Shown: piece by piece, positions 1 to 6,468 of the stretch
Position numbering within the stretch: the first letter of the stretch is position 1
How the letters are laid out: the number at the start of each line of letters is the position of its first letter
Source: an uncultured Bacteroidales bacterium
GTDB taxonomy: Bacteria > Bacteroidota > Bacteroidia > Bacteroidales > P3
Assembly: GCA_937915785.1 (NCBI GenBank)
Contig: CALGGY010000157.1
Coordinates: 1 to 15,791 of the forward strand
Direction: 5' to 3'
DNA length: 15,791 nucleotides
The notes under the pieces: model-generated
Told to the model about the DNA's origin: nothing
The model's database searches: none
What the model saw: only the letters and a program-made list of their open reading frames with translations
Made by a program: the position numbers and the translations under genes

Positions 1-1
1 C

Positions 2-1159
2 ACACTTCAAGGCATGTACAGTCAGTTGCTCCGCGACCAGAGTTCGGGCTGCTACAGCCGTTTGTACATCAACCTTACGGTGAACGACACCCTTCGCGAC
101 ACTATTTATCGGATCATCTGCGCCGGCGGCAGTTTCGACACCAACGGCCATCAGTACACACTTCAGGACATGTACAGTCAGCTGCTCCGCGATCAGAGCT
201 TGGGTTGCTACCGCCGTTTGTACATCAACCTTGCGGTGAACGACACTTTCCGCACGGAGCTTTGGGCAAATGTCTGTGCTGGAGCTATTTATACCCATGG
301 CGGACAGTCGTATTCGCAGCAGGGAACCTATTATCAACGTCTCACCTCTGCGCAGGGGTGCGATAGCCTTACGGTGATACACCTTACGGTGAACGATACC
401 ATCCGCGACACTGTGGAACAAACAGTGTGCGCTGGACAATCATACACATATAATAGTATAGTATATAGTGTGGCAGGCTGGTATCGCCAACATTTCCGCA
501 CAACAAACGGTTGCGACAGCATTTTGCATGTGCATTTGATGGTGTCCGACACTATTCGCGACACTGTGTATCTTTCGACTTGTGCCGGACGGGCAGTGGA
601 GGTCAACGGACACAGCTACAGCACTGCAGGATGGCATAGGCAAAACCTTCGTACTCCTAACGGTTGCGATAGCGTTCTGCATATCGCCCTGCAGGTTGCC
701 GACACCATACGCACCACCATTAGCGACACCATTTGCAGGGGACAGACATATTCGTACAACGGCAACAGCTATACGGCCACGGGTGTGTACCGCAACATTC
801 TGCGTACCACCAGCGGCTGCGACAGTCTGGTACTGCTTAAGCTCTTTGTTCACGACTCGTCCCTGATACATATTTACGATACTATCGACGTGGGAAACAG
901 CTATAGTTTTTACGGACAGAGTTGCGATACCACCGGCGTCTATTCCCATCTTTTGACAAAAGTGTCCAATGGCTGCGACAGCACCATACTGCTGCATTTG
1001 TATGCCTGTCGCCCACAGCGTACCGAGCTGTTCGACACCATCTGTCAGGACAACAACTTCGTTTTCGCAGGTCATATTTTTGTAAATGAAGGGGTTTACT
1101 ACGATACTCTGTTCGATGTCAACGGTTGCGACAGCATCATCAAGCTCAACCTCACGGTA
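2..1159 (+). repeat. Tandem 153/156-bp coding repeats (51-52-residue GCDS modules)
   Basis: The glycine codon of the GC(D/Y) motif falls at 47, 203, 356, 509, 662, 815, 971 and 1124, giving spacings of 156, 153, 153, 153, 153, 156 and 153 bases. The unit pattern is roughly: C-x-G, aromatic, G-x-x-Y, G-x-Y, L, GCDS, hydrophobic strand, V-x-D-T-I-R-D-T. The first two units are about 90% identical in DNA over 90 bases (1-90 against 157-246). They carry GCYS and GCYR where the others carry GCDS. The array continues upstream of the window. Confidence 0.93.
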
Positions 1160-1963
1160 TTGCCTTACCCATCGTTGTCGTTGTCCGATTCCGGTTTCTA
1201 TTGTGCCAACGGAGTGGCTACCATTGTGGCCAATACCAACGCCAACTCCATTGTGTGGTCGTCGTACCCCATGGACAGCACCCTTTCGGGACAGGAGACC
1301 AATATGGTTATTTACGTCTCCCCACAAAGGCTTACCTCCTATACCGCCACAGTCGATATCCAACCGTTCAATTGTTTTAGCACCGCCACCGTCGATGTCA
1401 ACAAACCGGCAGTGCTTGAAGCGGCAATGGCCGTAAATCCGCCGCAGATAACGGAGGACCACCTTCAAACAAAGTTTGCCGACAACAGTATCGGCAATGT
1501 GGTTTGGCGCCGTTGGCTTTTCCATGAGGACAACCCCACCGCTGCCGATTATTTGCGGCTGAACGACAGCATAGTTTATTACACCCCCACGCCCGCAACC
1601 GACACCATCGAGGTTACGCTGGTGGTGGCCAATGCCCAAGGCTGCCACGACACTGTGGTCAATGTCTTGCCCATACTCAAAGGCGATTTGTGGGTGCCCA
1701 CGGCTTTCACTCCCGACCGGCGTGGCTACGGCAACAACCTTTTCAAAGTGGGTGCCCACAACGTTTTGGAATACGAAATATCGATATACTCTCGCGAAGG
1801 ACTGCTTGTGTTCCATAGCACAAATCCCGAAGCAAGCTGGGACGGAACGTACAAGTATCGCGACTGCAAGCCAGGCTCCTATGTGTATGTGGTACGTTAT
1901 ACAACCCAAAAGGATCCTGGTCATACCCTCGAAAAAACCGGCTCCGTGCTTCTTATTCGATGA
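2..1963 (+). CDS. Modular T9SS-exported surface protein (3' part; start outside window)
   Basis: The frame is open from the first bases and ends at TGA 1961-1963. The ATG at 14 lies inside a repeat unit, so it is not the start and the N-terminus with any signal peptide is missing. Visible domains: eight repeat units of about 51 residues (to about 1160), each with C-x-G near its start, a G-x-Y turn and mostly a GCDS motif; an Ig-like segment (about 1165-1407) with GF-x-C; a PKD-like segment (about 1408-1680) containing KFADNSIGNVV; then a gliding-motility-associated C-terminal domain from about 1685 (LWVPTAFTPD, later SWDGTY, CKPGSYVYVVRY) ending in GSVLLIR. This terminal domain is known as a type B signal for the T9SS, so the protein is expected to cross the inner membrane by Sec and the outer membrane by T9SS. 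An adhesin or structural surface role is inference. The region after the repeats is clearly paralogous to that of the gene at 9210-11549. Confidence 0.9.
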   Translation, partial: TLQGMYSQLLRDQSSGCYSRLYINLTVNDTLRDTIYRIICAGGSFDTNGHQYTLQDMYSQLLRDQSLGCYRRLYINLAVNDTFRTELWANVCAGAIYTHGGQSYSQQGTYYQRLTSAQGCDSLTVIHLTVNDTIRDTVEQTVCAGQSYTYNSIVYSVAGWYRQHFRTTNGCDSILHVHLMVSDTIRDTVYLSTCAGRAVEVNGHSYSTAGWHRQNLRTPNGCDSVLHIALQVADTIRTTISDTICRGQTYSYNGNSYTATGVYRNILRTTSGCDSLVLLKLFVHDSSLIHIYDTIDVGNSYSFYGQSCDTTGVYSHLLTKVSNGCDSTILLHLYACRPQRTELFDTICQDNNFVFAGHIFVNEGVYYDTLFDVNGCDSIIKLNLTVLPYPSLSLSDSGFYCANGVATIVANTNANSIVWSSYPMDSTLSGQETNMVIYVSPQRLTSYTATVDIQPFNCFSTATVDVNKPAVLEAAMAVNPPQITEDHLQTKFADNSIGNVVWRRWLFHEDNPTAADYLRLNDSIVYYTPTPATDTIEVTLVVANAQGCHDTVVNVLPILKGDLWVPTAFTPDRRGYGNNLFKVGAHNVLEYEISIYSREGLLVFHSTNPEASWDGTYKYRDCKPGSYVYVVRYTTQKDPGHTLEKTGSVLLIR

Positions 1964-2530
1964 ACGGTGGGGAGGGGGGCAAATGTATTTTCCTCTTGCC
2001 GAAACAATAGAAATTTGCACAACCCTTCGTCAAAAGAAAAAACTTCGCGATGCGTAGATGATCGGTTGATATTTTTTTTTCGCCTCGTGAACGCATGAAA
2101 ACACCCGCCGAATATGAGATATTTGTTTGAGTTGTTGATAATCGGCTGATTTTTAAGTTGTTCGAATTGGAAATGGGAGGAATTTATGCAGGCTGTTATC
2201 CGTAGATGAACATCGAAAACTTTCGGCAAAAAAAATTATTCTACTCCTCACAAAAAAAAATGAGCAAAAATCAGGATAAAGAAAACTTGAGAGGTGTGGT
2301 CAAATGTTAAAATGTTGACAAATAATGCGGTGTAGTGAAACTGAAAAATAGATGCTTTTGCATTTGTTTGATAGACAAAACTATATGAAAAGTGTGTGGA
2401 AACTAAATGATTATATAAAGTTGTTTGTTGTAATATGCTGATATATAATAAAATGTGTAAAATGTGTAAAATTGTAGATAAATATATAAAAAAAATATTG
2501 GAAAATCTTTTTTATTTGAAAAATAAATTG

Positions 2531-2538
2531 TATATTTG
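2531..2538 (+). promoter_or_regulatory. TAnnTTTG promoter -7 element upstream of dnaA (distal)
   Basis: TATATTTG matches the Bacteroidota -7 consensus TAnnTTTG. A TTTT at 2508-2511 sits 19 bases upstream, in place of the -33 TTTG (3 of 4). If used, transcription would begin near 2545, giving a 5' leader of about 215 bases for dnaA that contains the GGT repeat and a hairpin-forming stretch at 2584-2613. Confidence 0.45.
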
Positions 2539-2545
2539 CCCCAAA

Positions 2546-2560
2546 GGTGGTGGTGGTGGT
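2546..2560 (+). repeat. (GGT)5 short tandem repeat
   Basis: Five consecutive GGT triplets lie in otherwise A/T-dominated, non-coding DNA, immediately downstream of the TATATTTG element. If that promoter is used, the tract lies at or next to the transcript 5' end. It could be length-variable between cells or strains; that is inference. Confidence 0.85.
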
Positions 2561-2661
2561 GTAAAAGTGTGTCAATAAGAAAATTAGGATTTTTTTAAGG
2601 AATTGATTCCTAAAGAGGGGTAAGATGTTTACAAAAAAAAAATGAAACCACCAAATTTTTT

Positions 2662-2697
2662 TTTGAACTTCACAAAAAATAATTAGTTATACATTTG
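2662..2697 (+). promoter_or_regulatory. Candidate proximal dnaA promoter
   Basis: TACATTTG at 2690-2697 fits the -7 consensus TAnnTTTG. The nearest TTTG upstream is at 2662-2665, a spacing of 24 bases, somewhat longer than the usual 19-21. It lies 62 bases before the dnaA ATG, a natural distance for a short leader. There is no obvious Shine-Dalgarno sequence; the bases before the ATG are A-rich, as is common in this phylum. Confidence 0.5.
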
Positions 2698-2759
2698 CAT
2701 AAAGATAGCACCAAGTGTGCAAATAGTATATATAACAGAAAAACAGCAATAAACAATCA

Positions 2760-4220
2760 ATGACGACCGAAAAAGATTATAGGAAAGTTTGGAGTAATTG
2801 CCTTGATGTGATTAAGGCGGTAGTTCCACCCGAAATGTTCAACACATGGTTTGCACCCATCGAACCTATCGACTTGGCGGAAGAACCTACAGGCACAGTA
2901 CTTACAATACGTCTGCCCAGCCACTACTATTGCGAGCATTTGGAGGCCCGATTCTCCGATATTCTTCGTCGAACAATAAAAAAAGAATTAGGCCCGTCGG
3001 GCAGGTTAAGGTATAATATTAAAGTGGTTATGGACGAAAACAAAAAACCGATAGCAACAGTAAGCCTGCCATCGCATGGCTCCACAGGTACTATAAACAA
3101 ACAACCCGTAAGTATGACAACGCCTACCATGCAACCGGGGGCAGGTGCAGTGGTAAACCCGCTCATGGTACCCGGCCTTAAGACTATCAAAATCAACTCG
3201 CAACTCAACGAGTCGTGGCGCCTCGAAAATTTCGTCGAAGGCGACTGCAACCGCCTTGCACGCAGCGCTGGCTTCACCATAGCCCAAAACCCGGGCACCA
3301 CGTCATTCAATCCAATGCTCATCTATGGCAACAGCGGATTGGGCAAATCGCACCTCGCCACTGCCATTGGTTGGAAAACCAAAGAGCTGCACAGCGACAA
3401 AGTGGTGCTCTACGTAACCTCCGACCAGTTTATGCGTCAGTACACCACCTCGGCTCACGACAATACCACCAACGACTTCATCCATTTCTACGAGTGCGTC
3501 GACGTGCTCATAATCGACGACATACAGTTCTGGGCAAATCGGGCTCCAAAAACTCAAGAGGCTTTCTTCCAAATTTTCAACCACCTGCACCTGCAGAAAA
3601 AACAAATCATCATCACCTCCGACAAAGCCCCGTCCGAACTCTCAGGCATCGAAGACCGCATCGTCAACCGCCTGAAATGGGGGCTGCAAGCCGACCTCCA
3701 GGTGCCAGATGTGGAAACACGTATCAACATCCTGAAACAAAAATTGGCACAAGACGGCATCGAAATGCCATACTCGGTAATAGAACACATCGCCTACAAC
3801 ATCAACACCAACGTGCGCGAACTCGAAGGAGCTCTGGTAACGTTGCTCGCCCAATCGTCGTTCAACAAAAAGGAAATAACCTTCGACCTCGCCAAGCAGA
3901 TGATAGAAAAATTCGTGAAAAACACATCGCGCGACATCACTATCGACTACATACAAAAAGTGGTTTGCGACTACTTCAGCCTCTCCGTCGAAAGCCTGCA
4001 GTCGCGTACCCGCAAACGCGAAATTGTTCAGGCCCGCCAACTGGCAATGTACTTTGCAAAACACTTCACCAAACTGCCTCTGTCGATGATTGGCCTGCAA
4101 TGCGGAAACAAAGACCACGCCACCGTGCTCCACGCTTGCAAACAAGTGTCGAACCTTATCGAAACCGACAAACAATTCCGCTCGTGGGCCGAAGATATTG
4201 AGAAAAAAATACAGCAATAA
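2760..4220 (+). CDS. dnaA: Chromosomal replication initiator protein DnaA
   Basis: A 486-residue AAA+ ATPase that binds DnaA boxes at oriC, unwinds the origin and loads the replicative helicase. Domain I begins right at the chosen start (W-x-x-CLDVIK...FNTWFAPI), followed by a variable linker to about residue 145. Domain III shows Walker A GNSGLGKS (190-197), Walker B VLIIDD (249-254) and the arginine-finger region (R304 in VNRLKWGL). Domain IV carries the DNA-binding signature GNKDHATVLHAC from residue 449. Escherichia coli has GGRDHTTVLHAC there, so R is replaced by K and the first T by A. Length and order are normal for DnaA. The gene stands alone with a long AT-rich region upstream and a hairpin terminator downstream; dnaN and recF are not adjacent, unlike the classical dnaA-dnaN-recF arrangement. 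DnaA commonly regulates its own promoter, but exact boxes were not seen here. Confidence 0.98.
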   Translation: MTTEKDYRKVWSNCLDVIKAVVPPEMFNTWFAPIEPIDLAEEPTGTVLTIRLPSHYYCEHLEARFSDILRRTIKKELGPSGRLRYNIKVVMDENKKPIATVSLPSHGSTGTINKQPVSMTTPTMQPGAGAVVNPLMVPGLKTIKINSQLNESWRLENFVEGDCNRLARSAGFTIAQNPGTTSFNPMLIYGNSGLGKSHLATAIGWKTKELHSDKVVLYVTSDQFMRQYTTSAHDNTTNDFIHFYECVDVLIIDDIQFWANRAPKTQEAFFQIFNHLHLQKKQIIITSDKAPSELSGIEDRIVNRLKWGLQADLQVPDVETRINILKQKLAQDGIEMPYSVIEHIAYNINTNVRELEGALVTLLAQSSFNKKEITFDLAKQMIEKFVKNTSRDITIDYIQKVVCDYFSLSVESLQSRTRKREIVQARQLAMYFAKHFTKLPLSMIGLQCGNKDHATVLHACKQVSNLIETDKQFRSWAEDIEKKIQQ

Positions 4221-4306
4221 CCAGATTGAACAGTCAAAATGCTAATCAAATAAAAATAAATATTTAATCGCAATATGCTGGTAATTAGATATTTGTTTAA
4301 AATGGG

Positions 4307-4347
4307 CGGCTTTTTCCTTTAAAAGAAAAGACCGTTCATTTTTTTTT
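4307..4347 (+). terminator. Probable rho-independent terminator after dnaA
   Basis: CGG at 4307-4309 pairs with CCG at 4332-4334, and the T/C-rich arm 4311-4320 pairs imperfectly with the A/G-rich arm 4321-4330. A T-rich run follows to 4347. The stem has two mismatches and a short loop, so strength is uncertain. Its position 86 bases after the dnaA stop fits. Confidence 0.5.
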
Positions 4348-4370
4348 GTCAAAAAAAAAACGTAAGTTTG
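4345..4370 (+). promoter_or_regulatory. Candidate promoter for the DUF349 gene
   Basis: TAAGTTTG at 4363-4370 fits the TAnnTTTG -7 element, 63 bases before the ATG at 4434. TTTG at 4345-4348 is only 14 bases upstream, too close for the standard -33 box. At the normal distance there is TTTT within the same T-run. The promoter overlaps the T-tract of the preceding terminator. Confidence 0.5.
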
Positions 4371-4433
4371 CATTTGCATTTAACACCATTTAAAACATAA
4401 CAACCTACCCAGATAAACACACTTAAAAGCAAC

Positions 4434-6374
4434 ATGGAAGAGACCGAAAAAAATCTGCAGCCGGAGATGGCCAATGCCGAAAACACCAACATCGACCCTC
4501 AACCCGCCAACACTATCGTGCCCGACAGCGAGCAGCAATCTGTCGCCGAAACACCCGCCGACGAACAGCAACAGCCAACCCAAGCCGCTGAAACTCCTGC
4601 CGATAGCCAGTCCGAACAGCAGCCCGAACAGCCTTTCGTGGAACCACAAACCGACTACTCAGCCTACTCCCGCGAACAGCTCGTCGAAGCACTGCGCGAA
4701 CTGCTGCAGCTCGACATAACACAAATCCGTAACCGAGTGCTTGCCATAAAACAACAATTCGCCGAGAAAAACAAGCAATACCTTTCGCAACAGCAAGAAC
4801 AGCAAAATCAGCCCGACGAAAACGCCGACGAGCAAAAAAACACCCCAAATCCCGACACCGTAACCGAAACATACAACGAACTTTACAGCCAATACCGCAA
4901 AAAACGCCAGCAGTACAACCAGCAGCTCGATGCCCAAAAACAACACAACATGGAGCTGAAAAACCAACTCCTCGACGAACTGCGGCAACTCATCAACAGC
5001 ACCGACACCCTCAAAGCCTCGCACGACAAATTCAACAACATACAAGAACGATGGAAAACCATCGGCGACGTGCCGCGCAACGAAATAAACAACCTCTGGA
5101 ACAACTACCATTTCCTTATCGAACAGTTCTTCACCAAAGTGAAGATAACAAAGGAACTGCGCGACAAGGACCTGAAAGCAAACCTCGACAAAAAAATCGC
5201 CATCTGCGAAAAAACCGAAGCCCTCATTATGGAACCCTCGGTGAACAAAGCTTTCAAAGAACTGCAGCAATATCGCGAACAATGGCGGGGCATTGGCCCG
5301 GCTCCATCCGAACAAAACGAAGAAATATGGAGCCGTTTCTGCAACGCCGCCGAAAAAATAGACCAACGCAGACGCGAACACTACAGCCATATGCAGGAAG
5401 AAATGGAACAAAACCTGCTCGCAAAAACCGAACTCTGTCAAAAAGCCGAAACTCTCGCCGAAACCCAGTGCAACACCATCAAAGAATGGAACGACAAATC
5501 CAACGAAATGGACGAACTTATGAAAATTTGGCGCTCCATAGGACCAGTGCCGCGCGAACACAACGAAACCATCTGGCAACGGTTCACCGCAACTATGTCC
5601 AAATTCCACCAAAACAAAAACCAGTACCTCTCTCAGCTGCGTTCCGAACAGTCGGAAAACTACAACCGCAAAGTGGACATCTGCATAAAAGCCGAAAACC
5701 TTGCCGAAAACACCGACAACGACTGGCGCAAAGCCACCGACCAACTGCTGGCTCTGCAAAACGAATGGAAAAGCATTGGGTCCGTACCCAAAAAACAATC
5801 CGAAAAAGTATGGCAACGCTTCCGCGCAGCTTGCGACAAGTTCTTCGAACGAAAAACCGAGTTCTACAACTCCCGCAAAGACGCCGGACAAGAAAACATA
5901 CAGAAACGCCAGCAACTTATCGATGAAATGAAAAACCTACAGTTCACCGACGACAACAAGCAAAACCTCGCCGCCATACAAGCCCTGCAGCGCCGCTGGA
6001 ACGAAGTGGGATTCACCCCCGGCGAAAAACGCTCACAGTTGCAGCACGAGTTCAACAACGTGGTGAACGCTCATTTCGACAAACTGAAAATCACTGTAAC
6101 CGACATGGCCGCCGCCGACCAAACCGACCTCTCGCCCGAAGCCACACGCCGACTTCACGACGAGATAGAAAAACTGAAAGCCGAAGTGGCCACTTGGGAA
6201 AACAACATCGGTTTCTTTGCCAACTCAAAACAAGCCGACCTGCTCAAACAGGAATTCGACAAAAAAATACATTCGGCACACCAACGCATTGCACTCCTCG
6301 AAGCAAAACTGAAAATGGCTTCGAAAAAAAATAACAAAACAGAAAAAAACAGCGAGGCCGAAAGCAGCCAATAG
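4434..6374 (+). CDS. DUF349 repeat protein, coiled-coil, Gln/Glu-rich
   Basis: A 646-residue, probably cytoplasmic protein with no signal peptide or membrane segment. Residues 1 to about 75 are a low-complexity acidic stretch rich in P, Q, E and A. About 75-200 is predicted coiled coil rich in Q, N and K. Five DUF349 units follow, each opening with W-x-x-(I/V)G-x-x-P and continuing with W-x-x-F; the first tryptophans are at 207, 284, 366, 445 and 522, spaced 77-82 residues. The C-terminus (about 575-646) is helical and lysine-rich. DUF349 proteins are widespread in Bacteroidota and actinobacteria and have no firmly assigned biochemical role, so none is given. The start at 4434 suits the promoter-like site upstream. 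It is followed after 94 bases by the exported-protein gene on the same strand, without a visible terminator between them. Confidence 0.9.
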   Translation: MEETEKNLQPEMANAENTNIDPQPANTIVPDSEQQSVAETPADEQQQPTQAAETPADSQSEQQPEQPFVEPQTDYSAYSREQLVEALRELLQLDITQIRNRVLAIKQQFAEKNKQYLSQQQEQQNQPDENADEQKNTPNPDTVTETYNELYSQYRKKRQQYNQQLDAQKQHNMELKNQLLDELRQLINSTDTLKASHDKFNNIQERWKTIGDVPRNEINNLWNNYHFLIEQFFTKVKITKELRDKDLKANLDKKIAICEKTEALIMEPSVNKAFKELQQYREQWRGIGPAPSEQNEEIWSRFCNAAEKIDQRRREHYSHMQEEMEQNLLAKTELCQKAETLAETQCNTIKEWNDKSNEMDELMKIWRSIGPVPREHNETIWQRFTATMSKFHQNKNQYLSQLRSEQSENYNRKVDICIKAENLAENTDNDWRKATDQLLALQNEWKSIGSVPKKQSEKVWQRFRAACDKFFERKTEFYNSRKDAGQENIQKRQQLIDEMKNLQFTDDNKQNLAAIQALQRRWNEVGFTPGEKRSQLQHEFNNVVNAHFDKLKITVTDMAAADQTDLSPEATRRLHDEIEKLKAEVATWENNIGFFANSKQADLLKQEFDKKIHSAHQRIALLEAKLKMASKKNNKTEKNSEAESSQ

Positions 6375-6458
6375 CGTATTGATACTCTCGGCAAACAAAA
6401 AAATAATTGGAGGACATTTTTTTGTAGCAAAATGTTTGCAAATTTGTCAAAATAAAAA

Positions 6459-6463
6459 AGGAG
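6459..6463 (+). promoter_or_regulatory. Shine-Dalgarno sequence fixing the start at 6469
   Basis: AGGAG lies five bases before the ATG at 6469. An in-frame ATG exists at 6379, but it would place about 30 polar residues before the hydrophobic signal segment and lies only 5 bases past the previous stop. The Shine-Dalgarno site and signal peptide both favour 6469. Confidence 0.75.
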
Positions 6464-6468
6464 CGAGT

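Larger units (their letters stand above)
1964..2759. other. Long gene-free region upstream of dnaA; candidate oriC or control region
   Basis: I see no convincing gene in these ~800 bases. The stretch 2401-2520 is about 16% G+C by hand count. Repeated elements: CGTAGATGA at 2053-2061 and 2201-2209; GATGATCGGTTGAT at 2057-2070 and GATAATCGGCTGAT at 2137-2150 (12 of 14 identical); TGTGTAAAA in direct tandem at 2454-2471. Several 9-mers are two mismatches from the classical DnaA box TTATCCACA: TTATCCGTA 2196-2204, TCAGGATAA 2271-2279 (minus), TGTGGTCAA 2295-2303 (minus) and TGTGGAAAC 2395-2403 (minus). None is an exact box, and two-mismatch matches are expected by chance in AT-rich DNA. The case for an origin therefore rests mainly on position next to dnaA, length and AT content. 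No clear terminator for the upstream gene was found. Confidence 0.35.

Noticed and set aside
1..1160. Regular repeats resembling a CRISPR array
   Set aside because: The period is 153/156 bases, units are translated throughout in one open frame, and there are no short identical repeats with unique spacers.
1978..2000. GGCAA/TTGCC hairpin after the first gene as a terminator
   Set aside because: The stem is only five base pairs with a 13-base loop, and no T-run follows.
440..2020. A 526-codon minus-strand frame opposite the first surface protein
   Set aside because: It is antisense to repetitive coding sequence; its apparent repeats come from the real gene and it shows no recognisable domain.
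1921..2229. A 102-codon minus-strand frame partly in the gap after the first gene
   Set aside because: It overlaps the end of a certain gene, has no recognisable domain and no promoter-like element; treated as chance.
4659..5915. A 418-codon minus-strand frame rich in F and V opposite the DUF349 gene
   Set aside because: Its composition is the complement of AAC/GAA/AAA-rich codons on the + strand, not a membrane protein.
6379..6468. Earlier in-frame start for the second surface protein
   Set aside because: It would bury the signal peptide behind 30 polar residues; AGGAG before 6469 and the hydrophobic segment after it point to 6469.
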